Below are positions 1-6,276 of a DNA stretch of 15,486 nt, piece by piece. Source of the DNA: Verrucomicrobia bacterium UBA1211 (lineage in GTDB: Bacteria > Verrucomicrobiota > Kiritimatiellia > RFP12 > UBA1067). Under the pieces are notes generated by a model that searched no databases, was not told the origin of the DNA, and saw only the letters and a list, made by a program, of their open reading frames with translations. The DNA lies in NCBI GenBank assembly GCA_002309585.1, contig DBXN01000010.1:1-15486 (forward strand), written 5' to 3'. Both the position numbers and the translations under genes were made by a program. How positions within the stretch are numbered: position 1 is the first letter of the stretch; every line of letters starts with the position of its first letter.

Positions 1-596
1 CCGGTACCCTTGGCGCACGCGCCAAGGCGCAGGACTTCAGGGTTCTGCGCTTCGCCGCGTGCGGCGAAGTTCAACACCAAATCTCGCGCGACCTTGAAAA
101 GCTCTGGGTGAGCCCGCTTGATGCCCAGGCGCCGCGGGTTGTCGCGAATATAGGCGATCATCTTCTCAAGCTGCCCGGCGCGAAAGAGAATCAAGTCAAC
201 ATACCCAGGCGCCCACAACCCCACCGCGTCTGCGCGGCTCGTGCTTTTCGACTTGCAGCTGCCGATGATATTGCCAAGCTTTTTCTTCTGCTGCTCTTTC
301 ACAAAGATAATGCCGTGAAAGTGCTCGGGCATCAGCTGGCTCTCGATTATCTCAACCCCCGGCCACTGCTGCGGAATCTCGCGCCAGCATTGCTCGACAA
401 TCCGCCCGATCTCGCTCGGCTCAACCCGCCATTCCTCCCCCTCGCCGGCAAGCCGCCCCAGAACCGGCCGCGATCTATCAGCCAGCGTGATCGTGATCAT
501 GTAGATGCAGCGCGAGGAATAGTCCCAATCGAAACACCGCCGCCCCATGTGGTGCTTCACCTCCTGCCTCACTCCGCTCTTTTGCTCATCGGTCAT
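1..596 (-). CDS. Y1 (HUH) transposase-like protein, REP-associated/IS200-type, partial (3' end outside window)
   Basis: The frame from ATG 596-594 is open to the window edge (about 198 residues visible), so it is partial at its C-terminus. The visible protein has the Y1_Tnp signature: a strand with MPEHFHGIIFV (HxH metal-binding pair, about residue 88), then LGNIIGSCKSKSTSRA, LWAPGYVDLILFRAGQLEKM and IAYIRDNPRRL. The Tyr of AYIRDNPRR is the best candidate nucleophile. In the family, such enzymes cut and join single-stranded DNA at hairpins; RAYT members are linked to REP palindromes. The start overlaps the hsdS stop as ATGA, with GAGG 8 nt upstream, so it appears translationally coupled to the R-M operon. 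Near the visible end the frame runs through a two-hairpin palindromic element (8-69), which replaces or precedes the usual C-terminal segment. Family call is firm; mobility or domesticated status is unknown. Confidence 0.85.
   Translation of the reverse strand, partial: MTDEQKSGVRQEVKHHMGRRCFDWDYSSRCIYMITITLADRSRPVLGRLAGEGEEWRVEPSEIGRIVEQCWREIPQQWPGVEIIESQLMPEHFHGIIFVKEQQKKKLGNIIGSCKSKSTSRADAVGLWAPGYVDLILFRAGQLEKMIAYIRDNPRRLGIKRAHPELFKVARDLVLNFAARGEAQNPEVLRLGACAKGT
8..69. repeat. Composite palindromic element, copy A (inside the Y1 transposase gene)
   Basis: Left hairpin 8-27 has a 9-bp perfect stem (CCTTGGCGC / GCGCCAAGG) with loop AC. Right hairpin 50-69 has a 9-bp perfect stem (CTTCGCCGC / GCGGCGAAG) with loop GT. 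Between them GCGCAGGAC (27-35) and GTTCTGCGC (42-50) can also pair, with one G-T. The same arrangement occurs at 3101-3195 in hsdM. On the minus strand it is translated without a stop as part of the transposase. Confidence 0.8.
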
Positions 597-1930
597 GGCT
601 TCAACCTCGTCTTTCCCGTAAGCAATTCCTGCATCATGCCGGATTTGATGCGCTCGTATTTCGCACGGTCGGCCTCAAGCGCCGCAATCTCCGCATCCAT
701 GTCTGATAACACCGCCGCAATCGCCTTCTGCTCGGCGAGAGGGGGAACTACAACTGGCAGAATCTCAATCTTATCCTTGGGCAAATGAGCGATGCTTGTT
801 TTCGCGATATATGCATCGAAGAAACCTATTTCGGCATATCTATGCAATAGCTTTAACAAGAAATCTGCTGTCAATCCTGTGTTGTCATTGAATCTGATGC
901 GATGCAATGTCTTTTGAAAATAACAGTCTTCTATCGGAGCTTCCCAGATTGCTGAACGGCCAACTTCACCACCCTCGCAAACAAGCAAATCTCCCATTTG
1001 CAAATTGTATTTGAGCAAATCACTATCCGTCATCCTTACCTTATGTAATTGCGAGACATCAATGCTGCCCCAGTGAACATCGCGATTACTGATGTAATAC
1101 TTCTCGACGCCAATATTTTTCTCAGCATCAATCATTTTCCCTAGTTGTATGGTAACAACATTCCCCAACCGCTTCACTTCCCAATCCACAGGGATGGGAC
1201 CGAGTTCGGTCTGCTTGAACTCGGCATGCTTTGCGCCAAAGCCTGGCAGGCGGGTTTTGCCAGTGAGGAGTTGCTGCATCGCGCCGGTCTTGATGTTGCG
1301 CTTTTTCTCGATGAGTTTCCCCAACGCCGAAATCAACTCGTCGACATCCGATAACGCCCTCGCTATCCGCCGCTGCTCGGCGAGAGGGGGAACTACAATG
1401 AGTGACGCTTTAAGGTTGTTATTGTAAAGCCTTGTTACTATTCCGCCATCTTCCGTATTCCATGAAATGACTTTGTACCACCAATAAAGATAGTCATTTG
1501 ATACTAGAGTTTCATCATTATCAACCCAGACAATATTTGAATCTTGAAAGTAACCATCTTTCCCATCATAGACAACAGTTCTACCTATTGTGCCAGCCGC
1601 CGACAAAAGCACATCACCTTTTTTCGGATAAGGATATTTGCGCCTAAACGATTCGTAAAGGCCACGTGAAATATACGCATCAGCAATTCCGCCAAATGTT
1701 CCAATCTTGTAAAACGGAACATCTCCAACATCAAATGTTTGGGACTTCAAAATCCTCTTACACATAAGAGGTTCGCCAATCTCTCCCAGCCGCTTCACCT
1801 CCCAATCCACAGGGATAGAGCCGAGTTCGGTCATTTTGAACTCTGCGCTCTCTGCGGTCTCTGCGTGAGATTTTCCCCCACCCATAGCATTAGGGGGGAG
1901 TTCAGCCTTTCTGGATTTCGGCGACTTCAT
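593..1930 (-). CDS. hsdS: Type I restriction-modification specificity subunit HsdS
   Basis: A 445-residue DNA-specificity subunit that would pair with HsdM and HsdR to set target recognition. It has two target-recognition domains in tandem (about residues 40-180 and 245-395). Each begins with TELG[SP]IPVDWEVKRLG and ends with VVPPLAEQ followed by a coiled-coil conserved segment closing in LLTGKTRL, which is the classic HsdS half-repeat layout. Start 1930 is supported by GGAGG about 8 nt upstream and an ATGA overlap with the upstream rhuM stop. The first 30 residues are atypical and include a 3-residue-period stretch (HAETAESAE) encoded by a 9-nt tandem repeat; the family domain starts only around residue 31. 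The TRD-coding DNA is visibly more AT-rich than the flanks, as expected for exchanged specificity modules. Confidence 0.95.
   Translation of the reverse strand: MKSPKSRKAELPPNAMGGGKSHAETAESAEFKMTELGSIPVDWEVKRLGEIGEPLMCKRILKSQTFDVGDVPFYKIGTFGGIADAYISRGLYESFRRKYPYPKKGDVLLSAAGTIGRTVVYDGKDGYFQDSNIVWVDNDETLVSNDYLYWWYKVISWNTEDGGIVTRLYNNNLKASLIVVPPLAEQRRIARALSDVDELISALGKLIEKKRNIKTGAMQQLLTGKTRLPGFGAKHAEFKQTELGPIPVDWEVKRLGNVVTIQLGKMIDAEKNIGVEKYYISNRDVHWGSIDVSQLHKVRMTDSDLLKYNLQMGDLLVCEGGEVGRSAIWEAPIEDCYFQKTLHRIRFNDNTGLTADFLLKLLHRYAEIGFFDAYIAKTSIAHLPKDKIEILPVVVPPLAEQKAIAAVLSDMDAEIAALEADRAKYERIKSGMMQELLTGKTRLKP
1169..1224 (-). repeat. hsdS internal direct repeat (second TRD entry), partner at 1789-1843
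   Basis: About 55 nt encoding the entry to TRD2. It matches 1789-1843 (entry to TRD1) with few differences, for example the shared run CCCAATCCACAGGGAT and then CCGAGTTCGGTC. It reflects the two-fold HsdS architecture but is nearly identical at DNA level, so it could serve for TRD exchange. Confidence 0.75.
1789..1843 (-). repeat. hsdS internal direct repeat (first TRD entry), partner at 1169-1224
   Basis: Partner of the 1169-1224 repeat, about 620 nt away. A second identical pair, TGCTCGGCGAGAGGGGGAAC and a few more bases, lies at about 727-753 and 1373-1399 at the PPLAEQ motif ending each TRD. Confidence 0.75.
1841..1870 (-). repeat. Short tandem repeat, 9-nt CTCTGCGNN units, in the hsdS 5' end
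   Basis: Three consecutive units on the + strand, CTCTGCGCT, CTCTGCGGT and CTCTGCGTG, followed by AG. On the coding strand this gives the 3-residue period HAE-TAE-SAE in the atypical HsdS N-terminus. I recall similar GCAGAG-unit repeats as common dispersed repeats in several bacterial genomes; that is recollection, not a search. Confidence 0.7.
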
Positions 1931-2457
1931 TCACCACCCTCCTTTTCCCGCCCGCCCTTCTCCTTCTTGATTTCTTCTTCGAGTGCAAGGAGGCAGCGGT
2001 CGTAGTCGCTCATGAAGAGCTGGTCCTTCAACCGCTGGTCATCCATCACCCAGCCCTTGATCGTGTATTCCGATACGATCTGATTCGCCCACTTCCGAAA
2101 GGCGATGGCCTTTTCGTTATCGATTTTGAAGCCGAGGGCGATTATAACATGCAAATTATAATGATTTACCGAATAATTCTTTCCGTCAGGGGCAGTTATT
2201 CGAATTTTTCGAATAACTGAGTTCTCATCCAACTCTGCATCGGCGAAAATCTTTTTTATATGGTAGTTTATCGAGTTTATCTCAATGCCGTACACCGCCG
2301 CAAGCATCTTCTGGCTCATCCAGATATTCTCATCCTCGTATCGGATTTCATACTTCTCGCTGCCCGTGCCAGTCGAGGCGATGTAAGTGATGAACTGGGC
2401 CGCACTCGACTTCTGCGGCTCCATGTTATCCCAGTTGCTCTTTTTCTTCTTTGCCAT
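1927..2457 (-). CDS. rhuM: RhuM family protein, apparently with an internal in-frame deletion
   Basis: A 176-residue protein. Residues 35-144 match the N-terminal RhuM domain: YEIRYEDENIWMSQKMLAAVYG, then the winged-helix-like INYHIKKIF, DGKNYSVNHYNLHVIIALGF, FRKWANQIVSEY and KGWVMDDQRLKD. RhuM proteins are usually about 330 residues. Here KGWVMDDQRLKD is followed directly by LFMSDYDRCLLALEEEIKKE, which resembles the extreme C-terminus of full-length RhuM (LFESDFD-type). The middle domain, about 150 residues, therefore seems absent. A short lysine/glycine/glutamate tail (KEKGGREKEGGE) follows. RhuM genes are often found between hsdM and hsdS; their role is not well defined. Start: TAAGGAGGGG precedes ATG 2457. 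It lies 11 nt after hsdM and shares ATGA with hsdS. Confidence 0.82.
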   Translation of the reverse strand: MAKKKKSNWDNMEPQKSSAAQFITYIASTGTGSEKYEIRYEDENIWMSQKMLAAVYGIEINSINYHIKKIFADAELDENSVIRKIRITAPDGKNYSVNHYNLHVIIALGFKIDNEKAIAFRKWANQIVSEYTIKGWVMDDQRLKDQLFMSDYDRCLLALEEEIKKEKGGREKEGGE

Positions 2458-2468
2458 TATTCCCCTCC

Positions 2469-4826
2469 TTACTGCTTCGTGCCTTTAGCCCCTACCCCCA
2501 TCTCTGCGAGGTGCGCCATTACCTTTTCGCGCAGGGCGGCGACATCGGCCTCAAGCGATGCGAGCGGCCTGTCGTAGCGTTCGGCGAGCGCCTTTACCTC
2601 TGTGGCAATTTGCGAGAGCGTGCGGTCAAGCTCTGCGTCGAAGCGCCGGTGCAGTTCCTCGGCCCACTTGTGGTGAATGACGAGGTCTTTTATCCCATCT
2701 TCCGTAAGCTTCTCATAGATGCGCTCGATCTCCCATGCGAAGCGCTTGTCGTCCTCGCGCAGATCTTTCTTAAACAATGATATGCTCTTCTTGAGCTTTT
2801 CGGCCTCTTCGGGCGTTTCATCGTCTTCGCCAAGCCCTTCGGTCAATTCGGCGAATTGCGATTCAAGGCCTTCAAGTTGCTCGATGCGCGTTAGGTAATT
2901 TTCGTAGGTGCTGGCGCACCGCTCCTTCGCCACGACTTCGGGCGGCAGGAGGTCGCATTGAAGATCGCGCCAGCCATACGATTTCTTCTTGGGCTTTACG
3001 AGCCTCGCCTGCCAGCCATCGCGGCAGATGATATAGCAATCATCTTGCATGGTCTCGGCCCAGTAGTTCATCAAGTGCTCGTAGAGGGCGTAGGGGGATA
3101 CCAGCCCGCACGCGGGCTGGTGCAGAACAGCGCAGGACGCGGCGGGCGAGCCAGCGGGCGCGGGCGGTTCTGCGCTTTTGCGCGTGCGCAAAAGCCCCTC
3201 GCCCCATTCTGCGACAATCTTCTTTGGCTCTGCGCCGCGCTTGAGGCCAAGCGCCTTGCGCGTGAAATCGCCGAGCCAACCGGCGCAATCGCTTTCAAAC
3301 GCCGCGATCTGCCCAGCCATTTCATCGCCTTCGCGCAGCTCCTCGACAATGTCTTCCTGCGGCAACGCCAGTTTTACAAAGCCTTTGCGAAGCGGTTTGA
3401 ACAGGCAAGCCGGGTATCTGGCCGCCTCTTTTGCCGGTATGCCGCCATTGAGGTGGGCCGATAAATCTTGCTTCACCTCTTTATCGGCGGGGGCGACATA
3501 GCGCGGTATGTTGAGGTTGTAGTCGTTTGCCTCGATATCGGCATACTTCACGAACTGAGCGTAATGCGGCACGTTCTCGCCGGCGTTCCAAACATCGACA
3601 ATGCGCCTTACATCGCTTTCGCGCAAGCGGTTCTTCGCGCCATCCTTGGCAAAACCGTCTTTCGCATCTATCATGAAGATACCCTTCGATGCCGCCGCGC
3701 CCTCTTTATCGAGTACGATAATACAAGCGGGAATGCCCGTACCAAAGAAGAGATTGGGCGGCAATCCGATGATGCCCTTTATCCAATGGCGGCGCACGAT
3801 GTACTTGCGTATCTCCGCCTCGGCGTTTCCACGGAATAAAACGCCATGCGGCAGAATGACGGCGGCGTGCCCGCTCGGCTTCATCGACTTCAGGATGTGC
3901 AGCAAAAAGGCATAGTCGCCGCACTTCGGCGGAGGAACCGGCGCGACGCCCTCGCCATGTCCCCAGCGGCCGAAGGGGTCTTCCTCGCTCGCGCCCTTGA
4001 GCCAGCTCTTGACGGAAAACGGCGGATTGGCGACGACATAGTCGAACGTGCAAAGCTCGCGGTCGTTGCGCTTGTGCAGGGGATCGGTCAGCGTGTCGCC
4101 GTGCCTGAGGTCTGGATCGTCCACGCCATGCACGACCATCGACATGCGCGCCATGCCTATGGTTGCCACGTCCTTTTCCTGGCCCTGTATGGCGACGGCC
4201 CCTTTCGCCTCCGCTGCCGCGCGAAGGAGGAGCGACCCGGAACCGCAAGTCGGATCGTAAATCGAAATCATCTTGCGCTTGTCGTCGCCGATGCCGATCA
4301 CCTTCGCCATCACGCGGCTCACTTCGGCGGGGGTATAGAACTGACCTTTCGATTTGCCGGACTGGGTGGCGAAATTCTTCATCAAGTATTCGTAGGCATC
4401 GCCGATCAGATCGTCGTCGGCCGCGCGGTTGTTCGAGAAGTCGAGGTCTTCGTCCTGGAACACGCCGATGAGTCCGCTCACGGTATCGACAAGGTCCTTG
4501 CCCTTGCCAAGCTTCGTCTCGTCCGCGAAGTCGGCGTTGTTGACCACGCCTTCAAGGTCATTCGCCTCGGCGATACGTTCGAGGATGATATTCATCTTCT
4601 CGCCGATGTCCTTGCTGCCCTTGAGAAGAACGAGGTCGTCGAAACTGCAACCCTTCGGCAATTCAATCAAGAGCGACTTGTCACCCGATTTCTTCTTGTC
4701 GCTCAGGTACTTGATAAACAGCATGACGAGCACATAATCCTTGTATTGACTTGCGTCCATTCCGCCGCGCAACTCGTCGCATGCCGCCCAAAGTTTGGAA
4801 TAAAGTTGTGATTTCTTGACCGCCAT
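2469..4826 (-). CDS. hsdM: Type I restriction-modification DNA methyltransferase subunit HsdM
   Basis: A 785-residue N6-adenine methyltransferase of a type I R-M complex. Visible parts: the HsdM N-terminal helical domain (LWAACDELRGGMDASQYKDY), KGQFYTPAEVSRVM, SAM-binding motif I DPTCGSGSLLL (about residue 191), catalytic motif IV NPPF (about 267-270), and a long C-terminal region ending in Glu/Lys-rich coiled coil (from about residue 640). Start 4826 (MAVKKSQLYSK) is chosen over an in-frame ATG at 4889: AAGGAG lies 7 nt upstream and the 21 extra residues do not look like HsdM. It is the first gene of the operon with rhuM and hsdS. Residues about 544-575 are encoded by a two-hairpin palindromic element (3101-3195) that sits in a loop before LYEHLMNYWAETMQDDC and looks like an in-frame insertion. 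Confidence 0.95.
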   Translation of the reverse strand: MAVKKSQLYSKLWAACDELRGGMDASQYKDYVLVMLFIKYLSDKKKSGDKSLLIELPKGCSFDDLVLLKGSKDIGEKMNIILERIAEANDLEGVVNNADFADETKLGKGKDLVDTVSGLIGVFQDEDLDFSNNRAADDDLIGDAYEYLMKNFATQSGKSKGQFYTPAEVSRVMAKVIGIGDDKRKMISIYDPTCGSGSLLLRAAAEAKGAVAIQGQEKDVATIGMARMSMVVHGVDDPDLRHGDTLTDPLHKRNDRELCTFDYVVANPPFSVKSWLKGASEEDPFGRWGHGEGVAPVPPPKCGDYAFLLHILKSMKPSGHAAVILPHGVLFRGNAEAEIRKYIVRRHWIKGIIGLPPNLFFGTGIPACIIVLDKEGAAASKGIFMIDAKDGFAKDGAKNRLRESDVRRIVDVWNAGENVPHYAQFVKYADIEANDYNLNIPRYVAPADKEVKQDLSAHLNGGIPAKEAARYPACLFKPLRKGFVKLALPQEDIVEELREGDEMAGQIAAFESDCAGWLGDFTRKALGLKRGAEPKKIVAEWGEGLLRTRKSAEPPAPAGSPAASCAVLHQPACGLVSPYALYEHLMNYWAETMQDDCYIICRDGWQARLVKPKKKSYGWRDLQCDLLPPEVVAKERCASTYENYLTRIEQLEGLESQFAELTEGLGEDDETPEEAEKLKKSISLFKKDLREDDKRFAWEIERIYEKLTEDGIKDLVIHHKWAEELHRRFDAELDRTLSQIATEVKALAERYDRPLASLEADVAALREKVMAHLAEMGVGAKGTKQ
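3101..3195. repeat. Composite palindromic element, copy B (inside hsdM)
   Basis: Left hairpin 3101-3120 has a 9-bp perfect stem (CCAGCCCGC / GCGGGCTGG) with loop AC. Right hairpin 3174-3195 has a 10-bp perfect stem (GCTTTTGCGC / GCGCAAAAGC) with loop GT. The spacer carries GCGCAGGAC (3130-3138) and GTTCTGCGC (3167-3175), as in copy A at 8-69. The centre of the spacer is longer and very GC-rich (28 nt against 6 nt). It is translated as part of HsdM, in a different reading frame relative to the element from copy A. Confidence 0.82.
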
Positions 4827-4856
4827 CTTTCTCTCCTTCGTCCATTTCTGTGGAGT

Positions 4857-4886
4857 AGAATAGCACAGACCGACCGGGGAAATCAA
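4857..4886 (-). promoter_or_regulatory. Candidate sigma70-type promoter for the hsdM operon
   Basis: On the minus strand TTGATT (4886-4881) and TATTCT (4862-4857) are separated by 18 nt, about 31 nt before the hsdM start. Confidence 0.5.
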
Positions 4887-4915
4887 CAAGACCGGACACG
4901 CGGATTACGAAGGAT

Positions 4916-4944
4916 AAAAAAAAAAAGAGGACGGCGGATCCGTC
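4916..4944 (-). terminator. Rho-independent terminator of the tRNA genes
   Basis: On the minus strand GACGG and CCGTC form a hairpin with a 5-nt loop (4944-4930), followed by CTC and 11 T (4926-4916). It lies 12 nt after the tRNA-Ala 3' end. Confidence 0.8.
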
Positions 4945-4956
4945 ACTCTTAACGTA

Positions 4957-5032
<76 letters not shown>

Positions 5033-5059
5033 AAAAGGCCCTTTCAGAAAGGGATGCAC

Positions 5060-5088
5060 ATTTAAGCACGCCGGCGCGGGAAAGTCAA
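5060..5088 (-). promoter_or_regulatory. Promoter of tRNA-Ala
   Basis: On the minus strand TTGACT (5088-5083), 17-nt spacer, TTAAAT (5065-5060), about 28 nt before the tRNA 5' end. The short leader contains a small hairpin (5040-5054, CCCTTTCAGAAAGGG) that might also weakly end the tRNA-Ser transcript. Confidence 0.7.
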
Positions 5089-5112
5089 CCGAAACAGCCA
5101 CCTTCCGCAGAA

Positions 5113-5209
<97 letters not shown>

Positions 5210-5243
5210 CCGCACGTTCTTCGACGCGCAAAAAGTGGGGATT

Positions 5244-5272
5244 ACTTTAAAGAATCCGCGGGAAGAATGCAA
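5244..5272 (-). promoter_or_regulatory. Promoter of tRNA-Ser
   Basis: On the minus strand TTGCAT (5272-5267), 17-nt spacer, TAAAGT (5249-5244), about 35 nt before the tRNA 5' end. Confidence 0.65.
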
Positions 5273-5345
5273 GCGCAAAAAGAACAAAATCCATTTTCAC
5301 GCCAAACCGCGCGGATATTCCCGGTCAAACAGCCCTTTCCAACCC

Positions 5346-5359
5346 GTTCTTCCAAGAAC
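5346..5359 (-). terminator. Weak inverted repeat after the superoxide dismutase gene
   Basis: GTTCTT / AAGAAC around CC, about 29 nt past the SOD stop. The stem is short and no T run follows, so a terminator role is only possible. The rest of 5273-5387 shows no other feature. Confidence 0.25.
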
Positions 5360-5387
5360 CGTCCGCGCAACACCCCCGCGCATCCGT

Positions 5388-6077
5388 TTATTCGAAGCGG
5401 GCGGAAACGCGGTTCCAGTCGATCAGCTGATCCACCAGCGCCTTGGCGTAATCGGCGCGGCGGTTCTGCCAATCGAGATAATAGGCGTGTTCCCAGACAT
5501 CCACCACCGCCAGCGGCACCGTCGCCGGATCACAGACCGGCGTCTCCGCGTTCGGCGTGCTGATGACCGACAGTTTGCCCTGATTCGCCACCAGCCAGGC
5601 CCAGCCGCTCCCGAATCGCTTCACCGCCGCATCGGCAAGCGCCTTTCTGCAGGCGTCCAGCGAGCCGAAGGCGGCATCCACCGCCTTCAGCAGTTTGGCG
5701 GAGGGTGCCCCGCCCTTCCCCACCGGCGCCAGGGATTCCCAGTAGAAGGTGTGGTTCCAAATCTGCGCGGCATTGTTGAAGATCGCCGCCGCCTGTTCCT
5801 TCGCGGAGAGACGGACGATCTCGACCAGCGGCAACTCCGCGTACTTCGTCCCGGCGATCAACCCGTTCAGGGTCTTGACATACCCGGCGTGATGCTTCCC
5901 GTAGTGGAACGCGATCGTCTGCGCCGAGATCACCGGCGCCAGCGCATCCTCGGCATAAGGGAGTTTCTCAAGAGCAATTTCCTTCATCGTTTTCTCCTTT
6001 TCCGCAAATGTGGGGGCGGCCACCGTCGCGGCGCCCAACGCTATAACCAGACCCGTCGAGAAGTCTCTGCGCGTCAT
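5388..6077 (-). CDS. sodB: Superoxide dismutase, Fe/Mn family (iron type), with Tat signal
   Basis: Converts superoxide to oxygen and peroxide. A 229-residue precursor. Residues 1-25 are a Tat-like signal (TRRDFSTGLVIALGAATVA, then APTFA). The mature part shows all four metal ligands: His58 (FHYGKHH), His109 (NHTFYW), Asp193 and His197 (DVWEHAYYL). Gln105 in AAQIWNHTFYW is the iron-type glutamine position, favouring FeSOD, although cambialistic use cannot be excluded. Two starts look equally good. ATG 6077 has GAGGAGGT 5-6 nt upstream and gives the exported form. ATG 5987 (MKEIALEKLPYA, the usual start of cytoplasmic SODs) has AAGGAG 6 nt upstream and gives a leaderless form. It is a monocistronic gene downstream of the feo operon. 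Confidence 0.95.
   Translation of the reverse strand: MTRRDFSTGLVIALGAATVAAPTFAEKEKTMKEIALEKLPYAEDALAPVISAQTIAFHYGKHHAGYVKTLNGLIAGTKYAELPLVEIVRLSAKEQAAAIFNNAAQIWNHTFYWESLAPVGKGGAPSAKLLKAVDAAFGSLDACRKALADAAVKRFGSGWAWLVANQGKLSVISTPNAETPVCDPATVPLAVVDVWEHAYYLDWQNRRADYAKALVDQLIDWNRVSARFE
5985..6004 (-). promoter_or_regulatory. Internal ribosome binding site and second start in the SOD gene
   Basis: On the minus strand AAGGAG, 6 nt, ATG (5987-5985). This start removes the 30-residue Tat leader and yields a standard cytoplasmic-length SOD of 199 residues. Confidence 0.5.
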
Positions 6078-6134
6078 CTTACCTCCTCACCGTTTATCCT
6101 CAATCCGCACGATCCCTTTGTACGGAATGGGAGC

Positions 6135-6140
6135 ACTATA
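6135..6140 (-). promoter_or_regulatory. Possible -10 box for the SOD gene
   Basis: TATAGT on the minus strand (6140-6135), about 58 nt before the SOD start. No good -35 hexamer is seen 16-18 nt upstream, where the strand is a pyrimidine-rich run. Confidence 0.35.
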
Positions 6141-6202
6141 CCACGATTCGGAGGAGGAAGGGAAGACAAACAAGAGGAGAGTGACGAGAGGGAGAGAGAG
6201 AA

Positions 6203-6242
6203 TGAAAAATGGGAACGGGTGCGGCGGAAGCCGTACCCGTTC
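6203..6242 (-). terminator. Rho-independent terminator of the feo operon
   Basis: A 13-bp stem with one G-T pair and a 4-nt loop (6213-6242), followed on the minus strand by CCATTTTTCA. It lies 35 nt after the stop of the outer-membrane protein gene. Confidence 0.8.
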
Positions 6243-6276
6243 GGAACCGGATATACTCTTTTTGACTGTCCGATCA

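Noticed and set aside
727..1843. Direct repeats in hsdS as a CRISPR-like array
   Set aside because: Only two pairs with 620-650 nt spacing, explained by the two-fold HsdS protein architecture.
3846..4811. A 321-codon + strand frame opposite hsdM
   Set aside because: Shadow of hsdM, whose motifs and ribosome site are clear on the minus strand.
4827..4889. Longer hsdM start at 4889
   Set aside because: It would place the candidate promoter -10 inside the gene; the ATG at 4826 has the proper ribosome site and family N-terminus.
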